A stretch of DNA of 13,624 nt from Chloroflexota bacterium (lineage in GTDB: Bacteria > Chloroflexota > Dehalococcoidia > Lucifugimonadales > Australimonadaceae). Every line of letters starts with the position of its first letter. Position 1 is the first letter of the stretch. Below the pieces are notes generated by a model, which ran no database searches, was not told the origin of the DNA, and saw only the letters and a program-made list of their open reading frames with translations. Below, piece after piece: positions 7,016 to 13,624 of the stretch. The position numbers and the translations under genes are program-made. The stretch is taken from assembly GCA_027625205.1 (NCBI GenBank), contig JAQBVZ010000004.1:1-13624 (forward strand), given 5' to 3'.

Positions 7016-7993
7016 CTACGGCTGTTGGCTCCTGGTGGCGGCCGCAGTGGACTCCGGCCCCATGTACACGCCTCGCTCCCACTTTCGCTTCAAGGGGTCC
7101 CGCACGTTGACGGCCAGACGCCCTATGCCGCGTATCTCTATCTCAGCAGTGTCGCCGTCCTGCAAGGGGCCAAGGCCATCATGGTTCGTGCCGCAGGAGA
7201 TGATGTCGCCGCTGTTCATGGTCATGATGAGCGTTGCAAACTCCACAAGTTCCGGCACGCGGTGCTCCATATCGTTGGTGTTGTAATCGTGGCGCAGGTC
7301 GCCGTTGTCCCAGAACTTCACGTTGAGGTCGTTGGGGTCTGCTATCTCGTCGGCGGTGACGATGCACGGGCCAAGCGGCGCGAAGGTATCGAAGGATTTA
7401 CCCATCCAGCTGCCGTCGCGCCAGGTGCGTCTGCCTTCGTAGCGGGCCGAGACGTCTATGAAGCAGGTGTAGCCAAAGACGGCGCTCTTCCAGTCAGCGG
7501 CGGCCACCTCTTTGGAAGGCCCCTTCATCACCAGCGCAAGCTCGGACTCGTGGTGGAATACGTAGGCGTCGGTGAAGTTTGGCAACACCACGGTGTCGCC
7601 GGGGCCGATGACCGCGTCTGGCGATTTCATGAACATGTTGAGGGGGCGCGCCTCCCGCTGCATGTGCTCCCAGTAGTTGCCTATGCACGCCAGGATTTTG
7701 CTGGGCCGTGGCACCGGCGGACGCAGCTGGACGTTTGCCAGCGGTATTGGTTCCTCCGACGCGGCGATGCTCTCAAACTCAGGGCGCAGTCTGTCGAAAT
7801 TGTCGATGATGCTCACCATGAGCCGTTGCGACGTGTACTGCGACAGGCCAGCCGTGGCCCCGCCTATAGGGACGACTCCATCATCCGTAAGGATGCCTGC
7901 CCGGTGGCGGCGGTCGCTGAGCCTCACGGGCGGCGGCGACTGTAGCGAGTCGTCAATCAGGTGTGGTGCGTCGTCATACAGGACCAGCTTCAT
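7016..7993 (-). CDS. Fumarylacetoacetate hydrolase (FAH) family protein
   Basis: Members are metal-dependent hydrolases, decarboxylases or isomerases acting on 2,4-dioxo or acylpyruvate-like substrates, often in aromatic catabolism. From the ATG at 7993 the protein has 325 residues. The C-terminal FAH domain starts near residue 97 (SKILACIGNYWEH). The metal-binding set is visible: HHESEL (147-152, with E149 and E151) and D180 in FIDVSARYE. The GKSFDTFAPLGP segment (199-209) and GTNHDGLGPLQDGD (268-281) close the active-site region. The N-terminal about 95 residues form the usual family extension. The substrate cannot be read from the sequence. It precedes the CPBP gene by 78 bp. A TTG start 27 bp upstream is possible, but it would place the ribosome-binding site inside the coding region. 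Confidence 0.93.
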   Translation of the reverse strand: MKLVLYDDAPHLIDDSLQSPPPVRLSDRRHRAGILTDDGVVPIGGATAGLSQYTSQRLMVSIIDNFDRLRPEFESIAASEEPIPLANVQLRPPVPRPSKILACIGNYWEHMQREARPLNMFMKSPDAVIGPGDTVVLPNFTDAYVFHHESELALVMKGPSKEVAAADWKSAVFGYTCFIDVSARYEGRRTWRDGSWMGKSFDTFAPLGPCIVTADEIADPNDLNVKFWDNGDLRHDYNTNDMEHRVPELVEFATLIMTMNSGDIISCGTNHDGLGPLQDGDTAEIEIRGIGRLAVNVRDPLKRKWERGVYMGPESTAAATRSQQP

Positions 7994-7999
7994 GGCAGA

Positions 8000-8005
8000 C
8001 CTCCC
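8000..8005 (-). promoter_or_regulatory. Ribosome-binding site that fixes the FAH-family start
   Basis: On the minus strand GGGAGG lies six bases before the ATG at 7993-7991. This is the strongest start signal near the gene and supports the shorter 325-residue product over the TTG-initiated 334-residue form. Confidence 0.75.
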
Positions 8006-8019
8006 GGTTGCGAGGGACA

Positions 8020-8054
8020 AGCGCTTTTGTGGGCGCTAGGGTGCGCCAAGCGCT
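8020..8054 (-). other. Two-tier inverted repeat in the FAH-family 5' region
   Basis: AGCGCT at 8020-8025 and 8049-8054 can pair as an outer stem. GGCGC (8032-8036) and GCGCC (8043-8047) form an inner 5-bp stem with a 6-nt loop, leaving an asymmetric internal loop. It lies 15 bp upstream of the ribosome-binding site of the FAH-family gene and could fold in its leader. GC-rich repeats of this size arise by chance. I see nothing else recognisable in the 7994-8161 gap. Confidence 0.3.
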
Positions 8055-8161
8055 GCGCGGAGTCAAGGGTGGGGGTTCAGCAGCCGCGAGAATCCGTACC
8101 CAACTAAAGGACACGCTCAGGAAGCTGGTTGATGTCCACAACCTGGAATACCAAGATATGA

Positions 8162-8878
8162 TTAGTTAAAAGCGGAGGCTTCTAAGCTCATGGGGCGGTC
8201 TGCTTCAAAATAAAGGCACAAGCTCCGGTCTATTGTGATAGACGGATAACCAATCTCAAACGAATAACTCGGCGGCGCTTCTGACACCCACGGCGATGGC
8301 TCAATCTCTATATAATTACCGCTCCCTGTATACATCGTGTCTAGCGGGAACTCGACCCTGTTCCCTTCTTCATCGCACCAAAAGTAATCAACGTAAGAGT
8401 AATGAGCGCCTACGTTCACTTCCACCTGATACGTTTTGATTTCAAAGTTGAGCGTACCAAATCTGACCAAAATGGCATGAGTAGCATCTGAACCAAGCCG
8501 TGGCGTTGCCTCCCTCGCGGTTACTTCCACAGCCTCTGTAGTATTAGCATTCTGTTCCCCACGCACCAAATCCATACTGACCATAGTTGCCAGTAGTATG
8601 AATCCCCACCATACGGACAACACCACCAATAACGGGCGTTTACCCCATGAAGCAACCAGAGATGACGAGTCTGTAACTTTCCGCCAAATGCCCCAAATCC
8701 ATCGGGAACCTAAGATAATCAGCGTTGAGGCTGCGCCAGCAATTGCAGCGCGCATTTGGGAGCCAAATTCACTCGGTTCGCCGAGCAAAGCCAGAAACAG
8801 GAGCGTAAGAGCCGCGACAGCAGCGGCCTGCACTCCATTACTAATGTTGAAAACGCGTTTAGCCCAATCGAATCGCAT
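8162..8878 (-). CDS. Uncharacterised membrane protein with a C-terminal exported domain
   Basis: I do not recognise this protein of 238 residues (from ATG 8878; a GTG at 8884 would add two). Three hydrophobic segments lie in the first half (about 16-33, 44-64 and 82-102). A polar, acidic, aromatic-rich stretch of about 135 residues follows, and its alternating pattern suggests beta structure (for example YQVEVNVGAHYSYVDYFW). It has one Cys in YFWCDEEG and one in SLCLYFE, which might pair if the domain is outside the membrane. No catalytic motif is visible. Base composition is clearly more AT-rich than in its neighbours, and no Shine-Dalgarno is present. A TACAAT at 8886-8891 would place transcription initiation close to the ATG, so the mRNA may be leaderless. 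The composition and lack of recognisable family suggest acquisition by transfer. Confidence 0.7.
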   Translation of the reverse strand: MRFDWAKRVFNISNGVQAAAVAALTLLFLALLGEPSEFGSQMRAAIAGAASTLIILGSRWIWGIWRKVTDSSSLVASWGKRPLLVVLSVWWGFILLATMVSMDLVRGEQNANTTEAVEVTAREATPRLGSDATHAILVRFGTLNFEIKTYQVEVNVGAHYSYVDYFWCDEEGNRVEFPLDTMYTGSGNYIEIEPSPWVSEAPPSYSFEIGYPSITIDRSLCLYFEADRPMSLEASAFN

Positions 8879-8885
8879 GTTCACA

Positions 8886-8891
8886 ATTGTA
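8886..8891 (-). promoter_or_regulatory. Possible -10 element of the 8162-8878 gene
   Basis: TACAAT on the minus strand matches the -10 consensus at five of six positions. A start site about seven bases downstream would fall at the ATG. No good -35 hexamer is found 16-18 bp upstream, so the call is weak. Confidence 0.3.
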
Positions 8892-8973
8892 CTATTGGAT
8901 TCTGAATTTGCGTCCTGTATGGCTGCCGATACTTGAGCTACACTTCATGCCCCTCCTTCCCTCCTACCTCACG

Positions 8974-9003
8974 TTGACACACGTTGCGAAGTCGTGCTAC
9001 TAT
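8974..9003 (+). promoter_or_regulatory. Sigma-70-type promoter of the ilv-leu operon
   Basis: A perfect TTGACA (8974-8979) is followed after 18 bp by TACTAT (8998-9003), a four-of-six match that keeps the key T, A and final T of the -10 box. Transcription would start near 9010, just ahead of the T-box leader. The order of promoter, T-box, terminator and ilvB is coherent. This lies in the 8879-9300 divergent gap, which holds no gene. Confidence 0.7.
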
Positions 9004-9009
9004 TTCCTC

Positions 9010-9261
9010 TCAACCATACGGAATCCGCGATGAAGGGAAGTAGTAAGGGACACCACACCCCCAGCGAGCCGGCGATTTGGTGAAAGGCCGGTGGTTGTCA
9101 GGACCCTGAACTCGTCCCGGAGCGGCCAGCCTGAAGGTTAAGTAGGGCGGCGGACGCGCACCGATACCAGCGCATGAAGTTGTCTCTCGGTACGCCGGGG
9201 GGAACGAGGGTGGTACCGCGGAACTAACGTCCCGTCCCTTGCATGGGGATGGGATTTTTTT
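9010..9261 (+). promoter_or_regulatory. T-box riboswitch controlling ilvB-ilvN-ilvC-leuA
   Basis: The leader carries the near-invariant T-box sequence AGGGTGGTACCGCG (9207-9220). The start of stem I (GATGAAGGGAAGTAGTAAG from 9029) and a distal hairpin CCGGCGATTTGGTGAAAGGCCGG (CCGGC and GCCGG arms, 9069-9091) are also recognisable. A terminator at 9231-9261 closes the element. T-boxes bind uncharged tRNA by pairing a specifier codon with the anticodon and the UGGN bulge with the tRNA 3' end. Here the bulge is UGGU, which fits tRNAs ending in ACCA. The likely specifier is CTC (9111-9113, Leu) in TGAACTCGTCCCGGAG: it follows GAA and precedes a purine, as is usual. GTC (9114-9116, Val) is the alternative. 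Uncharged tRNA should favour read-through into the operon. The exact 5' and stem boundaries are estimates. Confidence 0.93.
9231..9261 (+). terminator. T-box terminator hairpin
   Basis: CCCGTCCC (9231-9238) pairs with GGGATGGG (9246-9253) over 8 bp with one wobble, and seven T follow (9255-9261). The 5' arm directly follows the T-box sequence and can instead pair with the GGG-rich T-box side, giving the usual antiterminator alternative. Confidence 0.9.
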
Positions 9262-9300
9262 GTACAGCCGATTTACGGCAGTCGGAACAAGGGGAAACCA

Positions 9301-11004
9301 GTGCATCTGACCGGAGCGCAAATAGTCTGCGAAAGCCTCATGCGTGAAGGCATTGAGGTCATGTTTGGTCTGCCGGGCGGAGCAATCCTGCCGCTCTATC
9401 AGGCCATGCCTGAATACCCGCAACTCAAGCACATCTTGGTGCGACATGAGCAGAACGCCGCCCACGCCGCTGACGGCTACGCACGGGCCTCCGGCAAGGT
9501 GGGCGTGTGCATCGCCACGTCAGGCCCAGGCGCAACCAACCTTGTCACAGGGCTGGCCACCGCCATGATGGACTCCATCCCCGTAATCGCCATCACGGGC
9601 CAGGTGCCCCGTGGCGCCATTGGCAAGGACGCCTTCCAGGAGACCGACATCACCGGCATCACGCTGCCCATCACGAAGCACAACTACCTGGTCATGCACA
9701 CTGCTGACCTGGCAGGCACCATCAAAGAGGCCTTCCACATTGCCCGCACGGGCAGGCCGGGGCCGGTGCTCATAGACATCCCCAGGGACGTACTGACGGA
9801 GAGCGCGGACTTCGTCTATCCAGACAACGTGACGCTCAAGGGCTACAAGCCCACCATGGACGGCAACGGCCTGCAGATCAAGCTCGCCGCCAAGCTCATT
9901 GCTGATGCGAAGCGGCCTCTGATTCTGGCGGGCCACGGCGTAATCATCGCCAACGCTTTTGATGAGTTGCGAGAGTTGGCGGAGACGGCACAGGTCCCCG
10001 TCATCACCACGCTCTTGGGCATCAGCTCATTCCCGGAGGACCACGTCCTCTCCATGGGGATGCCCGGCATGCACGGCATGGCGTACAACAACATTGCAAT
10101 TGACCGTTCAGACCTGCTCATAGCAGTGGGCATGCGCTTTGATGACCGCGTGACTGGCCGCCTGAGCACCTTTGCGCCCCACGCCAAGGTCATCCATATA
10201 GACGTGGACCCGGCTGAGGTGGGCAAGAGCGTCCACGTGACCGTGCCCATAGTTGGCGACGCCAAGCGGGTGCTCCACGCGCTGGCAAATGAGGTCACGC
10301 CCGCTACTCGGCTTGAGTGGCTCCAGGAGATAGACGAGCTTCGCCTTGAGCACCCGTCGGACAGGTTACGGGAGAGCGACAAGCTCCTCCCACAGTACGT
10401 GCTCAAGGAGATATCAGACGTGACCAACGGCAACGCGATTGTCGTCACGGGCGTTGGCCAGCACCAGATGTGGGCTGCTCAGGCGTACACGTTCAGGGAG
10501 CCAAACAGCTTCATCACCTCCGGCGGCCTGGGCACCATGGGATTTGAGGTGCCAGCGGCCATGGGGGCGCAGGTGGCGCGACCCGACAAGACGGTGTGGA
10601 GCATTGCGGGAGATGGCGGATTTCAGATGACAATGTCTGAACTGGCGACGATTGTTGAACATCAGTTGCCAGTGAAGTTCGCGCTCATAAACAACGGCTA
10701 CCTTGGCCTGGTACGGCAACTCCAAGACCTCTTTGAGGGCGGCAAACGAGTATCCGTGGAGTACAGCCACAACCCGGACTTCGTTGCCTTGGCTGAAGCC
10801 TTTGGCATCCGCGCCTTCCGCGTGACGGAGAAAGGCCAGATGCGTGGCGCAATCCTTGAAGCCATGGCCCATGAAGGCCCAGCGCTGATTGACTTCCGCG
10901 TGGAGCCTGAGGAGAACGTGTACCCCCACGTACCCGCCGGTGAAGGGGTGACAGAGATGCTTGAGGGGCCAAGACCTGAGACGGAGGGTGCATGGAAGCG
11001 GTAA
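9301..11004 (+). CDS. ilvB: Acetolactate synthase, large (catalytic) subunit
   Basis: This thiamine-diphosphate enzyme makes acetolactate from two pyruvates, or acetohydroxybutyrate from pyruvate and 2-oxobutyrate, the first common step of valine, leucine and isoleucine synthesis. It has 567 residues. The catalytic Glu50 lies in VRHEQNAAHAADGYARA. The central domain has FDDRVTGRLSTF. The ThDP-binding motif runs from GDG (437-439) to NN (464-465) with the usual spacing. The start is GTG at 9301, with AAGGGGA about 6-7 bases upstream, and the protein begins at the conserved LTGAQIVCESL. It is the first gene after the T-box. Its stop lies 13 bp inside ilvN, so the two subunits are translationally coupled. 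Confidence 0.97.
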   Translation: MHLTGAQIVCESLMREGIEVMFGLPGGAILPLYQAMPEYPQLKHILVRHEQNAAHAADGYARASGKVGVCIATSGPGATNLVTGLATAMMDSIPVIAITGQVPRGAIGKDAFQETDITGITLPITKHNYLVMHTADLAGTIKEAFHIARTGRPGPVLIDIPRDVLTESADFVYPDNVTLKGYKPTMDGNGLQIKLAAKLIADAKRPLILAGHGVIIANAFDELRELAETAQVPVITTLLGISSFPEDHVLSMGMPGMHGMAYNNIAIDRSDLLIAVGMRFDDRVTGRLSTFAPHAKVIHIDVDPAEVGKSVHVTVPIVGDAKRVLHALANEVTPATRLEWLQEIDELRLEHPSDRLRESDKLLPQYVLKEISDVTNGNAIVVTGVGQHQMWAAQAYTFREPNSFITSGGLGTMGFEVPAAMGAQVARPDKTVWSIAGDGGFQMTMSELATIVEHQLPVKFALINNGYLGLVRQLQDLFEGGKRVSVEYSHNPDFVALAEAFGIRAFRVTEKGQMRGAILEAMAHEGPALIDFRVEPEENVYPHVPAGEGVTEMLEGPRPETEGAWKR

Positions 11005-11552
11005 CGGACCACACCATCAGCGCGTTGGTAGAGGACAAGCCCGGCGTCCTGGCAAGGGTGTCCGGCCTCTTCCGGCGGCGTGGCTTCAACATATCCAACC
11101 TATCAGTAGGCCACAGTGAGGTGCCGAACCTATCGCGAATGACCTTCGTGGTCCAGGGTGACGAGTTCGTGGTGGAGCAGGTCACGAAGCAGCTCTACAA
11201 GCTCATTGACGTGGTCCGTGTGAACGACATCACTGGCGATGCCAAGGTGGCCCGCGAACTGGCGCTGGTGAAGGTGAAAGCCAACGCCGACAACCGAAGC
11301 GAAATCATGCAGTTAGTTGATATCTTCCGCGCGAACATCGTGGACGTGGCCGCTGACACCGTGGTCATTGAAGTAACGGGTGACGAGGATAAGATTGACT
11401 CGCTGTTCCGGTTGCTGAAGCCCTTTGGCATCAAAGAGGTCATGCGCACGGGTCGCATAGCCATGGTGCGGGGACCAGCGTCCACGGGCGGAAAGCCGCT
11501 GACCGCCAACGTTGATGACCACAATGCACCGGACGTGGAATCCGTGCCGTAA
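10992..11552 (+). CDS. ilvN: Acetolactate synthase, small regulatory subunit
   Basis: The regulatory subunit activates the large subunit and usually confers valine feedback inhibition. It has 186 residues. An N-terminal ACT domain (about 7-80) has the family opening HTISALVEDKPGVLARVSGLF and RRGFNISNLSVG, where effector valine binds in relatives. A second domain (about 85-160) contains ELALVKV and VIEVTGDEDKIDSLFRLLKPFGI. The length is slightly above the usual 160-175 residues because of a polar tail after residue 165. The ATG overlaps the end of ilvB and has GGAGG four bases upstream. The name ilvN or ilvH is a matter of convention. Confidence 0.96.
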   Translation: MEAVTDHTISALVEDKPGVLARVSGLFRRRGFNISNLSVGHSEVPNLSRMTFVVQGDEFVVEQVTKQLYKLIDVVRVNDITGDAKVARELALVKVKANADNRSEIMQLVDIFRANIVDVAADTVVIEVTGDEDKIDSLFRLLKPFGIKEVMRTGRIAMVRGPASTGGKPLTANVDDHNAPDVESVP

Positions 11553-11560
11553 TGGCGTAT

Positions 11561-11589
11561 GTTCGTGGTCCGAGTGCCTCACCACGAAC
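11561..11589 (+). repeat. Hairpin A of an inverted repeat pair in the ilvN-ilvC spacer
   Basis: GTTCGTGGT and ACCACGAAC pair over 9 bp around an 11-nt loop (11570-11580, CCGAGTGCCTC). It starts 8 bp after the ilvN stop. No T-run follows, so it is not an intrinsic terminator. Its reverse complement shares the GTTCG edge and the GAGGCACTCG core with hairpin B at 11622-11648. From memory, palindromes with this edge-core-edge layout are widespread dispersed elements in Chloroflexota and some other phyla. Confidence 0.8.
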
Positions 11590-11621
11590 GGCTGCATGAG
11601 GACGGGATGGCAGTTTCCTCG

Positions 11622-11648
11622 TTCGCCCTGAGGCACTCGAAGGGCGAA
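11622..11648 (+). repeat. Hairpin B, diverged inverted copy of hairpin A
   Basis: TTCGCCCT and AGGGCGAA pair over 8 bp around an 11-nt loop (11630-11640, GAGGCACTCGA). The loop is the reverse complement of the loop of hairpin A at 10 of 11 positions. The inner stem bases differ (CCC against TGG) but remain paired, so the fold is kept despite the change. Both hairpins lie inside the ilv transcript. Confidence 0.8.
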
Positions 11649-11665
11649 GCAACAAAAGGTACAAG

Positions 11666-11698
11666 ATTCTTCATCCCGGTAGCACCGGGACTCAGAAT
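11666..11698 (+). repeat. Third hairpin in the ilvN-ilvC spacer
   Basis: The inner arms CCCGGT (11675-11680) and ACCGGG (11684-11689) form a 6-bp stem with a 3-nt loop. The outer arms ATTCT (11666-11670) and AGAAT (11694-11698) flank it. The edges GATTCTTC and CTCAGAATGACA resemble another dispersed bacterial intergenic repeat known to me, in which the inner part varies. No T-run follows. Confidence 0.6.
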
Positions 11699-11760
11699 GA
11701 CATTCAGACAAGGCGCAGAGACTGCACGGAGAACAACAACGGGAGAGAGGGAGTAATTTC

Positions 11761-12756
11761 ATGGCGAAGATCTATTACGAAAAAGATGGGGACATGGCGC
11801 TGCTTCAAGGGAAGAAAGTCGGCATTCTCGGCTTTGGCAGCCAGGGCCACGCCCACGCGCTGAACCTACGTGACAACGGCGTCGACGTCATGGTGGGCCT
11901 CTACCAGGGCAGCGGAAGCTGGTCCAAGGCGGAGAAAGAGGGCCTGGTGGTGGACACGCCGGACAAGGTGGCCCAGGCTTGCGACATCATCATGTTCTTG
12001 GTGCCGGACACCATCCAGGGGCAGGTGTACAAGGAGTCCGTGGAGCCCAACCTGGACAGTTCCAAGACGCTGATGTTTGCCCACGGCTTCAACATTCACT
12101 TCAATGAAATTCTCCCTCCCGCTGACGTGGACGTGGCCATGATTGCGCCCAAGGCGCCGGGACACCGCATGCGTGAGGTCTTCGTGGACGGCTCTGGCGT
12201 GCCAGCCCTGGTGGCGGTACACCAGGACCCGTCAGGTCACGCCCTCCAGACGGCCCTAGCTTATGGCTCAGGCGTCGGCAGCCTGCGGGCAGGCATCGTG
12301 GAGACCACGTTCAAGGAAGAGACGGAGACTGACCTCTTTGGTGAGCAGACGGTACTCTGCGGCGGCGTGACCTCCCTGGTGAAGAACGCCTTTGAAGTGC
12401 TGACTGAGGCTGGTTACCAGCCGGAGATTGCGTACTTTGAGGTGCTGCATGAGTTGAAGCTCATCGTTGACCTGATGTATGAAGGCGGCATGAACTACAT
12501 GCGCTACTCGGTCAGTGAAACGGCGGAATATGGCGACTACTCCCGTGGCCCACGGGTGATTGACGCGCACGTACGAGAGAACATGGAGCAGGTGCTCAAG
12601 GAGATTCAGGACGGCACCTTTGCACGGGAGTGGATTGCTGAGAACCATGAGGGCCTGCACAAGTTCAAGGCCATGCGTGAAGAGGGCGCAAACCACCAGA
12701 TTGAGCAGGTGGGCGCTGAACTCCGCGAGATGATGTCGTTCCTGAAGAAGAAGTAA
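11761..12756 (+). CDS. ilvC: Ketol-acid reductoisomerase, class I
   Basis: This enzyme isomerises and reduces acetolactate or acetohydroxybutyrate to the dihydroxy acid, the second step of branched-chain synthesis. It needs Mg2+ and NAD(P)H. The 331-residue length is typical of the short class I form. The Rossmann glycine motif [10 protein letters not shown] is at 24-33. Active-site residues fall where expected: His108 (FAHGFNIHF), Lys131 (APKAPGH), Asp191 and Glu195 (DLFGEQ), Glu227 and Glu231 (YFEVLHELK) and Ser252 ([12 protein letters not shown]). The cofactor loop reads [13 protein letters not shown], with Tyr48 where many NADPH enzymes have Arg. The start has GAGGGAG about eight bases upstream. 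It follows ilvN after a 208-bp repeat-bearing spacer and precedes leuA by 51 bp. Confidence 0.97.
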   Translation: MAKIYYEKDGDMALLQGKKVGILGFGSQGHAHALNLRDNGVDVMVGLYQGSGSWSKAEKEGLVVDTPDKVAQACDIIMFLVPDTIQGQVYKESVEPNLDSSKTLMFAHGFNIHFNEILPPADVDVAMIAPKAPGHRMREVFVDGSGVPALVAVHQDPSGHALQTALAYGSGVGSLRAGIVETTFKEETETDLFGEQTVLCGGVTSLVKNAFEVLTEAGYQPEIAYFEVLHELKLIVDLMYEGGMNYMRYSVSETAEYGDYSRGPRVIDAHVRENMEQVLKEIQDGTFAREWIAENHEGLHKFKAMREEGANHQIEQVGAELREMMSFLKKK

Positions 12757-12807
12757 CGCAGGCACACGTTTGTTGACCGCTAACGGGTTGAATATGGAGG
12801 ACGAGTG

Positions 12808-13624
12808 ATGGACAAAGGCAGGGTATTAATCTTCGACACCACGCTTCGCGACGGTGAACAGTCCGCAGGGACTGCCATGACCGCAGATGAAAAGCTGGAG
12901 ATAGCCAAACAGCTTGAGCGCCTGGGTGTAGACGTTATTGAAGCGGGGTTTCCCATCAGTTCTCCCGGTGACTTCCTGGCGGTGCAGACCATCGCCAGAG
13001 AGGTCCGCAAGCCAACCATCGCCGCGCTTGCCCACGCCAGCATCGCCGCCGTGGACCGGGCCGCTGAAGCGTTGAAGGACGCTGCGCACGCCCGTATCCA
13101 CATCTTCCTCTCCAGTTCAGACGTGCATCTGTTGCACCAGCTCCGCAAGGACCGGGAGGAGGTCATGGGCATGGCGGTGGCGGCCATAACCCGCGCCAAG
13201 CAACACACGGATGACGTTGAGTTCTCACCCATGGACGCCACTCGAACAGAGCCTGAATACCTGATTCAGATGGTCAAGGCGGCCATTGAGGCAGGCGCAA
13301 CAACAATCAACATCCCTGACACGGTGGGCTATGCCGTTCCCAGTGAGTTCGCTGAGCTCATAACGCGTCTCTATAAAGAGGTCCCTGAGTTCAGCGACTC
13401 GGTACGGATGTCTGTCCACTGCCACGATGACCTGGGCATGGCAGTGTCCAACAGCCTTGCGGCGGTGAAAGCTGGCGCTCGTCAGGTGGAGGGCTGCATC
13501 AACGGCATTGGTGAACGCGCCGGCAACTGTGCACTTGAAGAAGTCATCATGGCCCTCCGCACCCGCAGTGACTACTTTGGCGCTGACACGGGCGTGGACA
13601 CCACACAACTGCTCCCCACCAGCC
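12808..13624 (+). CDS. leuA: 2-isopropylmalate synthase, N-terminal part (cut by window edge)
   Basis: This enzyme condenses 2-oxoisovalerate with acetyl-CoA, the first committed step to leucine. 272 codons are visible and the frame is open to the window end. The TIM-barrel catalytic domain begins LIFDTTLRDGEQSAG (7-21), with the metal-binding Asp10 and the RDGEQS signature. VHCHDDLGMAVSNS (203-216) supplies His204 and His206. VEGCINGIGERAGN (227-240) carries the second signature and Asn240. HCHDD replaces the HCHND usual in LeuA, and the same core occurs in citramalate and homocitrate synthases. The ilv neighbours and the SSSDVHL and EFSPMDATR segments favour LeuA, but the C-terminal leucine-binding domain is out of view. 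GGAGG lies seven bases before the ATG. Confidence 0.92.
   Translation, partial: MDKGRVLIFDTTLRDGEQSAGTAMTADEKLEIAKQLERLGVDVIEAGFPISSPGDFLAVQTIAREVRKPTIAALAHASIAAVDRAAEALKDAAHARIHIFLSSSDVHLLHQLRKDREEVMGMAVAAITRAKQHTDDVEFSPMDATRTEPEYLIQMVKAAIEAGATTINIPDTVGYAVPSEFAELITRLYKEVPEFSDSVRMSVHCHDDLGMAVSNSLAAVKAGARQVEGCINGIGERAGNCALEEVIMALRTRSDYFGADTGVDTTQLLPTS

Noticed and set aside
7025..7945. Open frame of 306 codons on the plus strand, antisense to the FAH-family gene
   Set aside because: It mirrors the codon structure of a gene with clear FAH motifs, has no recognisable domain and no start signal; GC-rich genes often leave long antisense frames.
8045..8161. Possible tRNA or small RNA in the gap between the orphan gene and the FAH-family gene
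   Set aside because: A TTCA-like stretch and weak 5-bp palindromes are present, but no cloverleaf, anticodon arm or terminator could be built.
9843..10448. 201-codon minus-strand frame within ilvB
   Set aside because: Ser/Thr-rich antisense shadow of a gene whose catalytic motifs are intact.
12780..13241. 153-codon minus-strand frame opposite leuA
   Set aside because: The plus strand carries intact 2-isopropylmalate synthase motifs with a good ribosome-binding site; the antisense frame has none.

Overview
The window is a piece of bacterial chromosome, mostly housekeeping amino-acid and cofactor biosynthesis. It suggests a Chloroflexota genome of the SAR202/Dehalococcoidia kind. The clues are moderately high G+C, a T-box of the GC-rich type, a lipoprotein with a Thr/Pro-rich linker joined to a YHYH domain, and dispersed hairpins with a GAGGCACTCG core. 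The lineage is an inference from gene style; no rRNA is present.

Left part, minus strand (8878 down to 73). Transcription runs right to left. In order of transcription: an AT-richer orphan membrane protein (8162-8878), a fumarylacetoacetate-hydrolase-family enzyme, a CPBP/CAAX intramembrane protease, trpA, an AroH-type chorismate mutase, a 242-bp spacer with hairpins, a class I DAHP synthase, ribF, tyrS, a DUF3054 membrane protein, and a YHYH-domain lipoprotein gene broken by two frame changes. Aromatic metabolism is the theme: DAHP synthase opens the shikimate pathway, AroH sends chorismate to prephenate, TrpA completes tryptophan and TyrS charges tyrosine. trpB is not in the window. A strong hairpin with a T-run at 6-41 ends a plus-strand unit that lies mostly off the left edge.

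Central divergent region (8879-9300). It holds a consensus-like plus-strand promoter (TTGACA at 8974) and a complete T-box riboswitch with its terminator (about 9010-9261).

Right part, plus strand (9301-13624). A branched-chain operon, ilvB-ilvN-ilvC-leuA, lies under the T-box, and leuA is cut by the window edge. ilvB and ilvN overlap by 13 bp. The 208-bp ilvN-ilvC spacer carries three hairpins; two of them are diverged inverted copies whose loops are complementary to each other. The best specifier reading in the T-box is CUC (Leu), which would tie the pathway to uncharged tRNA-Leu.

No CRISPR array, rRNA, tRNA, transposase or prophage gene was seen. The points most worth a second look are the twice-frameshifted YHYH gene, the T-box specifier, the inverted hairpin pair inside the ilv operon, and competing hairpins upstream of the DAHP synthase gene. 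I found no clear sign of a wholly new multi-gene system.
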